Shown here piece after piece: positions 37,437 to 47,020 of a stretch of 64,000 bases of DNA. The translations under genes were made by a program, and so were the position numbers. Source of the stretch: JACJYM01 sp965230495 (lineage in GTDB: Bacteria; Bacteroidota; Bacteroidia; Chitinophagales; Saprospiraceae); assembly GCA_965230495.1 (NCBI GenBank), contig OZ246004.1, positions 992,001 through 1,056,000 of the forward strand, read 5' to 3'. Each line of letters begins with the position of its first letter. Within the stretch, counting starts at the first letter, position 1. The notes under the pieces were generated by a model. It was not told where the DNA came from and did no database searches. It worked only from the letters and a program-made list of their open reading frames with translations.

Positions 37437-38918
37437 TCAGATTACTTTAATACGCTTGGCTAAAGAATTACCTATTTTTTGTTCTTTTCCATTGCATATA
37501 ATTAAAATGTTGTCATCGTCCTTGCCTACGATTTTAACTTCACTTTCTGGCATAATTTCTTTTTCCCACAGCTCACTTTCAATATATTGATTAAGTTGTT
37601 CCTTATGAATCAGAACATTACTTCCAATTAAACCATTCCAAAGATTTTTTGTCGGAATACCTTCTCTAAAGGGTATAGGTGAACCATGTGGATCTGTATC
37701 TGGATAGCCCAACTTGTGATCGACTTGATCCAAGATGTCTTCATCAAGAAGATGTTCATAAATTTCAGCCTCCTCATGAATTTGATCAAGCTTTAAACCC
37801 ATTTTCTGGACTTGATAGCTTTCCCATAGCCTATGAGCTCTAATCAATTCCTGCCCTTTAGTCAGACCTATTGCACTTAATCTGTAATTTTTCTCATTCT
37901 TGATCAAAAAATTCTTTTTAACCAAATTGTCAAGTAGACCAAGGACATATTGTTTAGATAGACCGAGTTGTTTAGAAATATATTCAACACCTAGCATTGT
38001 TTCTTCGTTCTTGGCCAACAGTTTTAGCACATGGTCTGTGTTAATTTTTCTGTTTTGTTTCTTTACTCTGAAATACTTAAAAATCAATCCTTTACTTGGC
38101 GAAAATGCAACAGCTAACAAATAAAAAAGTGTAGCTACTAGAACTATTGCAGGCCCAGGCGTAGTATCAAAGAGAATAGCCAAGATCAGGCCTAAAACAC
38201 TGGATAAGATACCTATAAGAATAGATAAAATCAAGACAGTCTTAAGTTTGTAACTCAATAATAAGGCAGTAGCACTTGGAGTAATAAGCATAGCGACTAC
38301 AAGAATTACTCCAACTGTTTTTAGAGCAGAAACTACGACTAAACTTAATAACATCATTAGAAAGTAATGTATAGTCTTAACTGAAATCCCCATCGTTTGA
38401 GCAACAATTGGTTGGAAAGTGGAGATAAATAAATATCGATAAAACAATATTACACTAATTAAAGTATACAGACAGATGAATGCTGTCAGGAATAAATCCT
38501 CATTAGAAACACCAAGAACGCTGCCAAATAGAAAGTCCTTCAGGTCCAAGTGAGCTCCTTGCTCGTTTGACAACCAACTGATTCCCATAACACCTATGGC
38601 GAACATAAAAGTAAATACTATTCCTATAGCGGCATCATTTTTAGTTTTTACTTTTAATTGAATCCACGTAATAATAGCGGTTGTAATTAATCCAGCCACC
38701 ACAGAACCAATAAAGAATCCAAGGGTGCTATATCCTAAAATAATAAAAGCTACAAAAATACCTGGTAATATAGAATGAGAAAGGGCATCACCAATCATTG
38801 ACATATTTCGAAGAACTATGAAAGTTCCTAGTATCCCACACATTATACCAATTAGAACCGCTGCAGCTAGTGCTCTTAGAGCCCAAGGATAATTTAAAGT
38901 CTCAAGTATAAAATCCAT
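37437..38918 (-). CDS. Metal ABC transporter permease fused to a DtxR-like regulatory domain
   Basis: This protein of about 493 residues combines two modules. Residues about 1-275 form an ABC-3 family (ZnuB/MntB) permease with eight or so helices and the coupling motif GDALSHSILPGIFVAF. Residues about 310-450 contain a winged-helix and a metal-dependent dimerisation domain like that of DtxR/MntR (YISKQLGLSKQYVLGLLDNL; AHRLWESYQVQ; HEEAEIYEHLLD; LGYPDTDPHGSPIP), followed by an SH3-like tail. I chose the ATG at 38918 because MDFILETLNYPWALRAL resembles other ABC-3 N-termini; the frame also opens at 38969. No ATPase or binding protein is adjacent. It lies downstream of ppx on the same strand. 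Confidence 0.85.
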   Translation of the reverse strand: MDFILETLNYPWALRALAAAVLIGIMCGILGTFIVLRNMSMIGDALSHSILPGIFVAFIILGYSTLGFFIGSVVAGLITTAIITWIQLKVKTKNDAAIGIVFTFMFAIGVMGISWLSNEQGAHLDLKDFLFGSVLGVSNEDLFLTAFICLYTLISVILFYRYLFISTFQPIVAQTMGISVKTIHYFLMMLLSLVVVSALKTVGVILVVAMLITPSATALLLSYKLKTVLILSILIGILSSVLGLILAILFDTTPGPAIVLVATLFYLLAVAFSPSKGLIFKYFRVKKQNRKINTDHVLKLLAKNEETMLGVEYISKQLGLSKQYVLGLLDNLVKKNFLIKNEKNYRLSAIGLTKGQELIRAHRLWESYQVQKMGLKLDQIHEEAEIYEHLLDEDILDQVDHKLGYPDTDPHGSPIPFREGIPTKNLWNGLIGSNVLIHKEQLNQYIESELWEKEIMPESEVKIVGKDDDNILIICNGKEQKIGNSLAKRIKVI

Positions 38919-38975
38919 TAAAATTACTTCTAAAACAAAAGTAATGAAAATAGCTTTAAGGTATGACAAGTAAGA

Positions 38976-39878
38976 TTAACTTGCAATCCATTCCTTGATA
39001 AGACCCTCTTTGAGTGCGTAGGGACTAATAACGATTTCTTCGGAATTGATGAGATCCCAAACATACTTTACCAATAGCAATGCTACTACCACCAATTTAG
39101 CCCGATTAGTGGGTAGTCCTGGCATAGTGAGTCGCTCTTCTAGCGATGATTTTATAATCTTTCGGAATAAGAAATCGAAATCATTCCTACCAATTTTACA
39201 TATTTCTCCATATTCTATTTCAAACCCATTCATAGATTGAATGATTTCAAAAGAACCAGAAGCTCCTACGAAGCGAATATGATTTCGCTCTTTTAATTTC
39301 TTCGTTAAAACCTCCAGTTTGTGGTCCAAAAAAAGAAATAATTCCTTTTGATTTTGGTTGGAAATAGGATCAGAATTACCAAATTTGCTAAATAAAACAC
39401 CAATTCCAACGTCAAAAGAATCAGACCATATATGATCTTCGTTAACTAATATAAACTCAACACTACCTCCTCCAATATCCATGATAATAGTTGGAGTTTC
39501 AGATAGTGGTATGAGTAATGAGACACCTTTATGAATTAGCTCTGCCTCCCGATGACCATTGATTAGTTCTATCGAAATATTATATAACTTATTTACTTTA
39601 GCGGTAAATTCTAATCCATTTGAAGCAGATCTTAGAGCAGCTGTTCCTATGGCTCTAAAGTTTTCGACGTTATATTTATCTAATATTTTTCTATACTCAG
39701 ACAACGTTTTCAAACCTCGGTTGAAAGCAGTTTCTCTAATTACACCAAGTCCTCCTTCACCTAATGCGACAAAATTTCTTTGCTTGAAGATAGTTGTGAT
39801 TTTACCTTTTTCTGCTTTAACTATTAAGATATGAAAGGTGTTAGACCCAAGGTCAATAATGGCAAACAGGTCGTTCAT
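38976..39878 (-). CDS. ppx: Ppx/GppA exopolyphosphatase family protein
   Basis: A 300-residue member of the Ppx/GppA group, which hydrolyses polyphosphate or pppGpp. It has the actin-like ATPase fold motifs IDLGSNTFHILIV near residue 8, the GEGGLGVIRETAFNRGL segment, and IMDIGGGSVEFILVNE near residue 132. The length corresponds to the short bacterial form without extra C-terminal domains. It is downstream of a lipoprotein gene with a 3-base gap and 7 bases upstream of the longest frame of the metal permease, so these are probably co-transcribed. Confidence 0.9.
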   Translation of the reverse strand: MNDLFAIIDLGSNTFHILIVKAEKGKITTIFKQRNFVALGEGGLGVIRETAFNRGLKTLSEYRKILDKYNVENFRAIGTAALRSASNGLEFTAKVNKLYNISIELINGHREAELIHKGVSLLIPLSETPTIIMDIGGGSVEFILVNEDHIWSDSFDVGIGVLFSKFGNSDPISNQNQKELFLFLDHKLEVLTKKLKERNHIRFVGASGSFEIIQSMNGFEIEYGEICKIGRNDFDFLFRKIIKSSLEERLTMPGLPTNRAKLVVVALLLVKYVWDLINSEEIVISPYALKEGLIKEWIAS

Positions 39879-39881
39879 ATA

Positions 39882-40385
39882 TTAATTGCCTGAATTATTT
39901 CTTTTTAATTTCTGAGCGTTATTGATAAGTTGTTGATAGAAATTTTTCCCTGAAGCCGATATTACATTAGAATACATTGGCTTACCGTCTTTATAAAATA
40001 TGTAGTGTTGACATTCATTAGAATAATAAATCTCTGCTTCAATAATGATTTCACCACTGATTTGAAAGAATTCTCGCCCCAAGGATTTACATGATTTATT
40101 AATCTTTTCAGGGGCCCTTTGCTCAAAGAAAGATAGGTTAGTTTTGATGGCTTCATTACTGTCTTGACTTACACTAAAGGGTAAATTGTTAAAAATATAA
40201 TCAACATAATTACATTCCTGAAATAGTTTTCCCATGATTTCCATAGGAAGGGGAGGATATGGATTATCGATTAAAGATGAATTCTCACTTTTACTTATTT
40301 CTGTTTTTTCAGCACTTTCTTTACAAGCAAAAAGACATGCGAGCATTAATGAAATACAGACTAAAATTGGAATTTCTCTTTTCAT
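39882..40385 (-). CDS. Putative lipoprotein, unknown function
   Basis: A 167-residue protein with a lipoprotein signal. The hydrophobic segment ILVCISLMLACLFACKES offers a lipidation Cys near residue 21. The mature part is hydrophilic with several Cys residues (ECNYVDY; NKSCKSLG; NECQHY) that could form disulfides. I recognise no family. It is in a same-strand series, 4 bases after the outer-membrane barrel gene and 3 bases before ppx. Confidence 0.72.
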   Translation of the reverse strand: MKREIPILVCISLMLACLFACKESAEKTEISKSENSSLIDNPYPPLPMEIMGKLFQECNYVDYIFNNLPFSVSQDSNEAIKTNLSFFEQRAPEKINKSCKSLGREFFQISGEIIIEAEIYYSNECQHYIFYKDGKPMYSNVISASGKNFYQQLINNAQKLKRNNSGN

Positions 40386-40389
40386 TGAA

Positions 40390-40986
40390 TTAGAATTTAT
40401 ATTCAGCTCGCAAGGTAATAAAATAACTTATAAAAGATTCTACATCCAAAGCTTCATAAATTCTTACCATACCTCTTGTATATCGAAGCGTAGCAGCCCA
40501 ATTTTTTGTAAACCTTAAACCAACTCCGAGTATATAACTTATATCATAATCTTTAAACTCTTCAATATTACCAACAAAAGGATTTTCAGATGTAGCACTG
40601 AATAGATAGCTATAACTAAATCCTCCTTCTGCCCAAACTTTATGATAGTTTTCACCTTCTATATACCAATCTTTTAAGGTGATAAGAAGAGGGATTTCAA
40701 GATAAGTGAGTTTTATCTTATCAAAGTTAGGGTCGTCGTAACTATCAGGAGCACTTCCCCTTTGACTATACAAGAACTCTAAAATCAAGTCACTTTTTTT
40801 GCTTACTGCATAGTCCAATTTAATCCCTCCGGTTAGCCCTGCTTTATCGTAACCCGCGAGTCCGTCACCATCGATTTGAGAAAGGTTTAGGCCAACTACA
40901 GCACTACCACCAAATCTTTGGGCTTGCACTTTTAAACAAATTAGAAATGTTAATATATATAAAAAATATTTATATTTTTGATTCAT
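40390..40986 (-). CDS. Outer-membrane beta-barrel protein (PorT/OMP_b-brl_2-like)
   Basis: A 198-residue protein with a signal peptide (FLYILTFLICLKVQA). It is followed by alternating strands such as FGGSAVVGLNLSQIDGDGLA and the turn GYDKAGLTGGIKLDY, the usual opening of small eight-stranded outer-membrane barrels of the PorT/OmpA-like family in Bacteroidota. It ends on an aromatic residue (EYKF), as expected for barrel insertion. It is 4 bases upstream of the lipoprotein gene and divergent from the small protein at 41023. Confidence 0.8.
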   Translation of the reverse strand: MNQKYKYFLYILTFLICLKVQAQRFGGSAVVGLNLSQIDGDGLAGYDKAGLTGGIKLDYAVSKKSDLILEFLYSQRGSAPDSYDDPNFDKIKLTYLEIPLLITLKDWYIEGENYHKVWAEGGFSYSYLFSATSENPFVGNIEEFKDYDISYILGVGLRFTKNWAATLRYTRGMVRIYEALDVESFISYFITLRAEYKF

Positions 40987-41022
40987 ATTATAAAATATAA
41001 GATTCGTTCAAGAATATTAAAA

Positions 41023-41301
41023 ATGCCAAGTAATACAAAGTCAACGCTAAGAAAACTCGAAAAATTATTTTCGGAGCAAGATTATAGTATTCGTTATGAA
41101 AAAGGAAATTTTAATTCAGGTTATTGTGTGGTAGAATCAAAAAAAGTTGTCGTGGTGAACAAATTCTTTGATTTAACAGGACGAATAGAGGTTTTGCTTG
41201 ACATATTATCACGAATCATTGTTTTTGACGAATTAATGAGTTTGGATAGTAAGAAGTTTTATAGATCCATTTTAAAAGAACAGGAAGCAAGTATTATTTA
41301 A
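41023..41301 (+). CDS. Conserved Bacteroidota protein of unknown function
   Basis: A 92-residue soluble protein starting MPSNTKSTLRKLEKLFSEQD. The core YEKGNFNSGYCVVESKKVVVV is a pattern I have seen in a small conserved Bacteroidota family without known function. The frame opens further upstream (40978), but the ATG at 41023 gives the family-like start and avoids overlap with the barrel gene. It precedes the metallo-hydrolase gene by 9 bases and is probably co-expressed with it. Confidence 0.75.
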   Translation: MPSNTKSTLRKLEKLFSEQDYSIRYEKGNFNSGYCVVESKKVVVVNKFFDLTGRIEVLLDILSRIIVFDELMSLDSKKFYRSILKEQEASII

Positions 41302-41310
41302 ATTTAAGAT

Positions 41311-42069
41311 TTGAAAGTAACCTTTTTAGGCACAGGAACTTCCCAAGGAATTCCCTTGATTGGATGCCAATGTGAAGTTTGTAATTCTCAAGATATACGT
41401 GATAAAAGGTTGCGATCATCTATACATGTCTTTGACAAGAACACATCCATAATCGTTGACACGGGACCTGATTTTCGTTACCAGATTCTCCGAAGTAGAA
41501 TTCATAAATTATCAGCAATACTATTAACACATGAACATAATGATCATATTGCAGGATTAGATGATATTAGACCTTTTAACTTTATGTCTAAGTCTTCTTT
41601 AAAAGTCTATGGTATGGAAAGAACTCTTTCCGAGATCAGTAAAAGATTTGAATATGTCTTTTATAATAATGCCTATCCTGGCTCTCCTAAAGTATCAAAA
41701 TGCCTTGTCTCAGAAGATTTTTTTTATATCAGTGATTTAAAAATTGAACCACTTGAGATTAATCATGGTAATTTACCCATACTTGGTTATAAATTTGGTA
41801 AGCTTGCTTATCTAACTGATGTGTCTTATATACCGCCATTTACACAAGAAAAATTATATGGGTTGGAAGTATTAATCATTTCTGCCTTAAGGAAGGATCC
41901 TCATCATTCTCACTTCACACTTTCAGAATCCTTGGCAATGATAAGAGAGCTAAGGCCAAAGAGGGCTTACTTGACACATATAAGTCATTATAGTAAACAC
42001 GAAGATCTAGAAGAAGAACTACCTAACCATGTTTATGTCGCCTTTGATGGTATGACCTTACATATTTAA
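41311..42069 (+). CDS. MBL-fold metallo-hydrolase (PhnP-like)
   Basis: A 252-residue metallo-beta-lactamase-fold hydrolase. GTGTSQGIPLIGCQCEVC is near residue 6, and the metal motif LTHEHNDHIAGLDDIRPFN is near residue 72. LTDVSYIP carries the bridging Asp, and a final His lies in AYLTHISHYSKHEDLEEE. This pattern matches the PhnP-like phosphodiesterase group. The start codon is TTG at 41311 (TTG AAA GTA ACC); no ATG fits the family start KVTFLGTGTS. Confidence 0.9.
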   Translation: MKVTFLGTGTSQGIPLIGCQCEVCNSQDIRDKRLRSSIHVFDKNTSIIVDTGPDFRYQILRSRIHKLSAILLTHEHNDHIAGLDDIRPFNFMSKSSLKVYGMERTLSEISKRFEYVFYNNAYPGSPKVSKCLVSEDFFYISDLKIEPLEINHGNLPILGYKFGKLAYLTDVSYIPPFTQEKLYGLEVLIISALRKDPHHSHFTLSESLAMIRELRPKRAYLTHISHYSKHEDLEEELPNHVYVAFDGMTLHI

Positions 42070-42101
42070 GAGAAAATAATTGTATCTTTAATGTATTAAA
42101 C

Positions 42102-43088
42102 TTGAGATCGAATTTGAATTATTGGTTTAGGATATTTGCTTGCTGCATATTTCTTTTAAGTCTTGTCGGAGTTTTACGTTCTCAACAAATTGCTCAACAA
42201 ACACAATATTTCAATAACTTATATTCTATTAATCCTGCATTTGGAGGTATTGATAGATCATTGAGCATTACGACACATTATAGATCTCAATGGGATGGAA
42301 TTCAAGAAAATCCTACTTTTTTTTACTTGGGAGCTACGATCCCTATGTACATTTGGAAAGGTGCTGTAGGCATGGAGATGTTTCAGTATTCACATGGAAT
42401 ATTTAAACAGTCAAAATTGGCATTTAGCTACAATTATGTCAGTGTTACCAGTTTAGGACTGCTTTCTATAGGAGCAAAACTAGGAATGCATAGACTTTTG
42501 ATTGATGGTAATTTGATTAGGACGCCGGAAGGAATATATCAATCCGGTGGAATTGTACATAATGATCCTTCACTAGGAACTTCGAAATACTCGTCGATAG
42601 CTCCTTTTGTAGATTTTGGACTCTATTTTGATAACAATGAGGTGAGATCTGGAATATCTTTAAGACAAACTCCGGAGTTTTCAGCACAACCGGGAAATTC
42701 AATTTTTGATCAAAATTTGGAAGCCGTATTATTTTCTGTATATCGAATGCAAATTAATGATAAGTTTTTTTTTAAGCCTTCAGCCCTTGTAAAGTATGAC
42801 TTTGCGAATATTCAAACGGATATTAATTTCAATTTTGAAATGAATGGCAATATTTTTGGAGGAATAGGATTGCGAGGATACCAAAGTAATTCCTTAGATG
42901 CTGTAAATATAACTGGAGGGTTGAAGTTGAGCGATAATTATTTTGTTAGTTATAGTTATGACATTGGTCTTAGTGAGTTGAAATATGTGAACGAAGGTTC
43001 ACATGAATTGATATTTAATTACAATTTAAATAAACCTATTGCTACAGGTATCGTTCCTCGTGCAATACACAATCCGAGAGATTTGTGA
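42102..43088 (+). CDS. PorP/SprF family type IX secretion outer-membrane protein
   Basis: A 328-residue outer-membrane barrel of the PorP/SprF family. A hydrophobic signal (RIFACCIFLLSLVGVLRSQ) is followed by the diagnostic QTQYFNNLYSINPAFGGID near residue 33 and THYRSQWDGIQENPTFFY. PorP/SprF proteins associate with the T9SS and help attach particular cargo or adhesins. It starts with TTG at 42102 (another TTG four codons later is possible). Position just upstream of gldK-L-M-N reproduces the porP-K-L-M-N order known from Porphyromonas gingivalis. Confidence 0.9.
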   Translation: MRSNLNYWFRIFACCIFLLSLVGVLRSQQIAQQTQYFNNLYSINPAFGGIDRSLSITTHYRSQWDGIQENPTFFYLGATIPMYIWKGAVGMEMFQYSHGIFKQSKLAFSYNYVSVTSLGLLSIGAKLGMHRLLIDGNLIRTPEGIYQSGGIVHNDPSLGTSKYSSIAPFVDFGLYFDNNEVRSGISLRQTPEFSAQPGNSIFDQNLEAVLFSVYRMQINDKFFFKPSALVKYDFANIQTDINFNFEMNGNIFGGIGLRGYQSNSLDAVNITGGLKLSDNYFVSYSYDIGLSELKYVNEGSHELIFNYNLNKPIATGIVPRAIHNPRDL

Positions 43089-43400
43089 TTTTAATTTTTT
43101 GATATTGATAATTCTTAAAATTTATCATGAGATTGGATGCAGGTTTTAAATTGTTTTTTTAGTCATTTAATGACAGATTAGAACGTTAAATTATTTTAAT
43201 TCAGAATTTATTTTCTATTTTTGGACACCATTGTAAAATAAAATTTAAGGTTGAACGTTTACACTGGACTAAAGAATAATTTTGAATTATTAATTTTGTA
43301 AAGAATCGTAGTAAAATTTTGGATAGTTGAATCACAAAATTATCTTTACGAATCTTTTTTATAGGGGTATTTAATAATTATGGTAAATCATTTTTTTAAA

Positions 43401-44642
43401 ATGAAGAAAGGAATTTTAAGAATCTTAAGCTTTGCAGTATTTGTATTGATGCTGTCGTCTTGCGGTCAAGAGCAATCAGGAGAACTTATTGGTGCAATGG
43501 ATAGACCCGGTTGGAGCGGGATAAATCCATATGGTATGGTTTACATACCTTCTGGTACTTTACACATGGGAGGTAGTGATCAGGACGTTTTTTCTACGTA
43601 TACGCAGAAATCTAAATCTATCTCAATTCAGGGATTTTATATGGATGATACAGAAATCACCAATAACGAATACCGTCAATTTGTAGAATGGGTGAGAGAT
43701 TCTATTGCTCATGTATATATGGATGATATTTTTCCAGATGAGTATACTGATGAAGATAGAGTTGATTGGGAGATGGAGCTTGATTATTCTGATGAGACCC
43801 TAGATGATATGTTTTATGAAGGAGATCAACGTATAAATGGTAAGAGAGAGCTTGACCCAAGAGAACTTGTCTTCACTTATCAATCCTTTGACTGGCAGCG
43901 AGCAGCTCATGATAAAAGTGTTACTAATAGAAACGAACTTATCACTGATCATGAAATAGAAGTATATCCAGATACTCTAGCATGGATCAGAGATTTCTCA
44001 TATTCTTATAATGAACCGATGACAAGAAATTATTTCTGGCATCCGGCATTTGATGAGTATCCTGTTGTAGGTGTTAACTGGAATCAAGCAACAGCTTTTT
44101 GCTATTGGAGATCAAAGTTATGGGATATGTACAAATCAGATGAGCCGAATACTGAGGAATTCAGATTGCCTTCTGAAGCGGAATGGGAACATGCAGCACG
44201 TGGCGGTCATGATTTAGCACCATACCCTTGGGGAGGTTACTATGTAAGAAATGCTAAAGGATGTCTTTTAGCTAACTTCAAGCCTGGAAGAGGAAACTAT
44301 CCAGAAGATGGTGGCCAATATACAGTAAAGGCTGACGCTTACTTCCCTAATGATTATGGATTGTATTGTATGGCAGGTAATGTAGCAGAGTGGACAGGCT
44401 CAGCATATGCCGATAATGCTTATACTATCCAACATGATTTGAACCCGGATTATCGTTACAACGCAAAAGAAAGTGACGATAAAGCATATAAAAGAAAAGT
44501 TATAAGAGGAGGATCATGGAAGGATATTTCATATTATCTTCAGACAGGAACAAGACATTGGGAGTATCAAGACACTTCGAAAAGTTATATCGGCTTTAGA
44601 TGCGTGTTGACTTTCCTTGGTAGGTCTGCTAATGACTTTTAG
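43401..44642 (+). CDS. gldK: Type IX secretion lipoprotein GldK/PorK
   Basis: A 413-residue lipoprotein from MKKGILRILSF (the frame also opens at 43380, MVNHFF). The lipobox is MLSSCGQE near residue 20. The body has the sulfatase-modifying-factor-like fold of GldK: YGMVYIPSGTLHMGGSDQDV, DDTEITNNEYRQFVEWVRDS, VVGVNWNQATAFCYWRS, RLPSEAEWEHAARGG and KVIRGGSWKD. GldK forms the periplasmic ring with GldN, attached to the outer membrane. About 125 bases separate it from gldL, more than usual inside an operon. Confidence 0.95.
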   Translation: MKKGILRILSFAVFVLMLSSCGQEQSGELIGAMDRPGWSGINPYGMVYIPSGTLHMGGSDQDVFSTYTQKSKSISIQGFYMDDTEITNNEYRQFVEWVRDSIAHVYMDDIFPDEYTDEDRVDWEMELDYSDETLDDMFYEGDQRINGKRELDPRELVFTYQSFDWQRAAHDKSVTNRNELITDHEIEVYPDTLAWIRDFSYSYNEPMTRNYFWHPAFDEYPVVGVNWNQATAFCYWRSKLWDMYKSDEPNTEEFRLPSEAEWEHAARGGHDLAPYPWGGYYVRNAKGCLLANFKPGRGNYPEDGGQYTVKADAYFPNDYGLYCMAGNVAEWTGSAYADNAYTIQHDLNPDYRYNAKESDDKAYKRKVIRGGSWKDISYYLQTGTRHWEYQDTSKSYIGFRCVLTFLGRSANDF

Positions 44643-44767
44643 TAAGGTCATAATCTAAGCTTAATCAATTTCAAATTTAATGTACAGAATAACTGCTTAT
44701 ATGGGTAGTATTGTATTGTTCTGTAGTTATAAATTATTTTCTAACTTATATCTAAATCTATACTAAA

Positions 44768-45349
44768 ATGAGTTTTGTTAAATCTAAAGGTTTTAAGTAC
44801 CTAAAAAACTTAATAATCGGTGTTGGTGCTGCTATTGTAATGCTTGGTGCCCTTGGTAAAATTAACAGTTACCCTTGGGGAGGTATGGCAATCACGGCTG
44901 GTCTTGTGACAGAGGCTATTTTATTCTTTTTACTTGGTGTTTTAGGACCTGAGAAGGATTATTACTGGGAAAAATTATATCCAGGTTTAGATCAATATGA
45001 TTCTAATATTGCTCCTTTAACAGCGGGACCTGCTTCTAAATCGATGAGATCATTGGATGCAGATGTCGTTGAAAACAATTTGGGAGGAATGTTAGGAGAA
45101 CTTCAAAACATGAGTAAGAGTTTAGGATCTTTAAAAGCTCTTCAAGAAGTGGATTTTTCTGAAACTTCAACACAACTTAAAAGCATGCACAACTTTTATA
45201 GTAAGATGAGCGATGCTATGCAAGCTTTATCTGAATCTGTAGAAGATACTAAGCAATATAAAGATCAAATGGCATCTTTAAATAAGAATCTATCTTCTTT
45301 AAATAGTGTTTACGGTAACGTATTAAATGCTTTTACAGTAAATAAGTAA
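44768..45349 (+). CDS. gldL: Type IX secretion motor protein GldL/PorL
   Basis: A 193-residue inner-membrane protein. Two transmembrane helices lie at residues about 14-33 and 42-62 (LIIGVGAAIVMLGALGKI; AITAGLVTEAILFFLLGVLG), with the conserved Glu of TEAILFF in the second. A long cytoplasmic helical part follows (LGGMLGELQNMSKSLGSL). GldL and GldM form the proton-driven motor of the T9SS. Length is at the short end for GldL. It is followed by gldM after about 43 bases. Confidence 0.95.
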   Translation: MSFVKSKGFKYLKNLIIGVGAAIVMLGALGKINSYPWGGMAITAGLVTEAILFFLLGVLGPEKDYYWEKLYPGLDQYDSNIAPLTAGPASKSMRSLDADVVENNLGGMLGELQNMSKSLGSLKALQEVDFSETSTQLKSMHNFYSKMSDAMQALSESVEDTKQYKDQMASLNKNLSSLNSVYGNVLNAFTVNK

Positions 45350-45392
45350 TTAGAAGTAGAATCGATTTTTTAATCAAAAAAAATAATTAAGC

Positions 45393-46988
45393 ATGTCAAT
45401 ACCTAAGGAACCCAGGCAGCTGATGATTAACATCATGTACCTGGTACTTACCGCTCTACTGGCACTTAACGTGTCCGCAGAGATCTTTAATGCCTTTGAA
45501 ATGGTTGATCAAGGGCTTACGACCGCTAATGCTTCATTGGATAAATCAAATTCTAACTTACCTGAATTGATTAAAACAGGAGCTAAGAAAAAAGAATCAC
45601 TACAAACATATGCAGATAGGGTTGATGGAGTTACTGCTCTTTCTAGTGAAGCATCAGATTATGTAGATGCTCTGGTTGAGCAGTTGATTGATGAATCAGG
45701 GACTCCTGATGGAAAAGTAGATGATCTAGATTATGTTTTAGTTGGTGACAATGAAAAAAGAGAGTTAAAAGGAAAAAGAGCGTATGATGCTGTAACCAGA
45801 ATAATGGTGGATCAAGGGAAGGGATCTGAGTTAAAAGATAAAATGTTGGAATTCAAAAACAAATTTTTATCATTTGTTGATGAGGAAGACGTTCAATCTG
45901 AGTCAAATAAACTTCCTATTAACATTGACGAGGAGTCATGGAAGAATTCTCCAAATAAAAAGAAGGATTGGTCTGATTTTACCTTTGGACATATGCCATT
46001 AGGTGCTACTATGCCTATTTTTACTAAGTTTAAAAATGATATTAAGGCTTCTGAAGCTTCGATTCTTAATTATCTTGCTGGTAAAGTAGGAACAACTACG
46101 GATGTAGTTCTTGAAAAGTTTACCGTAGTTTCTGCTCCTAAAAAATCTTACATTATTAAGGGAGAGAGATTTGAAACTGATGTTTTCTTATCTGCATCAG
46201 CCGGTACTGATTCTAATACTGGGATTGCAATATCTGTAAATGGAAAATCACTTAGTCCTGATAAAGATGGAGTAGCTAAATTTGCTCAAACTGCTAATTC
46301 TGTTGGAATTAAAAAGTACAATGCAGCAATTACGGTTACCAATCCAACAACGGGCGAAAAACAGACATTTAAGAAGGAATTTGAATATGAAGTAGGAGAG
46401 AGATCTGTTGCTATTTCTCCAACTAAGATGAATGTATTTTACCTTGGAGTGGATAATCCTGTAGAAATTTCAGCAGCGGGTGTTCCATCTAATCAAATTA
46501 AAGTATCTATGGGTGGTGCCGGAGGTGGTACTATTAAGAAGAACGGTGATGGTACTTTTACTGTTAATGTTAAGAAGCCTACAAGAAAGGGAGAATTTGC
46601 TAAGATCAACGTTTCAGCTCCTGGAATGAATGCTAGCAAAGATTTTAGGGTTAAAAGAATTCCAGATCCTTCACCAAGACTTGGTAATGAGAGAGGTGGT
46701 AGAGTGGGGAATGGTACTTTCAAGGCTTATCCTGGAGTATTCCCTAAGTTAGAGGGATTTGACTTTGACGCTAAATGTAGTATTACGGAATATTTGTTGA
46801 TCAGATCAGCAAGAAGACAAGATCCTGAGTTATCAAAGAATAACGGAGGTAAATACAATCCTAAGTCTCAAGGGCTTATTAATAAAGCAGCACCTGGAGA
46901 TAAATATATTTTCCAAGGTATTAAATGTAAATGTCCTGGAGACCCTGTTGCTAGAGATATTGGACAAATGGTGTTTGATATTAAGTAA
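45393..46988 (+). CDS. gldM: Type IX secretion motor protein GldM/PorM
   Basis: A 531-residue inner-membrane protein with a single N-terminal helix (MINIMYLVLTALLALNVSA, about residues 11-29) in the signature KEPRQLMINIMYLVLTALLALN (read in parts). It is followed by a helical domain and several Ig-like periplasmic domains up to the final CKCPGDPVARDIG segment. GldM spans the periplasm to contact the GldK/N ring and transmits motor energy. The length matches known GldM. It is followed 32 bases later by gldN. Confidence 0.95.
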   Translation: MSIPKEPRQLMINIMYLVLTALLALNVSAEIFNAFEMVDQGLTTANASLDKSNSNLPELIKTGAKKKESLQTYADRVDGVTALSSEASDYVDALVEQLIDESGTPDGKVDDLDYVLVGDNEKRELKGKRAYDAVTRIMVDQGKGSELKDKMLEFKNKFLSFVDEEDVQSESNKLPINIDEESWKNSPNKKKDWSDFTFGHMPLGATMPIFTKFKNDIKASEASILNYLAGKVGTTTDVVLEKFTVVSAPKKSYIIKGERFETDVFLSASAGTDSNTGIAISVNGKSLSPDKDGVAKFAQTANSVGIKKYNAAITVTNPTTGEKQTFKKEFEYEVGERSVAISPTKMNVFYLGVDNPVEISAAGVPSNQIKVSMGGAGGGTIKKNGDGTFTVNVKKPTRKGEFAKINVSAPGMNASKDFRVKRIPDPSPRLGNERGGRVGNGTFKAYPGVFPKLEGFDFDAKCSITEYLLIRSARRQDPELSKNNGGKYNPKSQGLINKAAPGDKYIFQGIKCKCPGDPVARDIGQMVFDIK

Positions 46989-47020
46989 TCAAAATAATAT
47001 TTGAAATTAAATAGTTCAAA

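Noticed and set aside
43162..43174. Palindrome GTCATTTAATGAC before gldK.
   Set aside because: Five-base arms, and the T run precedes the stem instead of following it, so it is not a terminator. No known operator is recognised.
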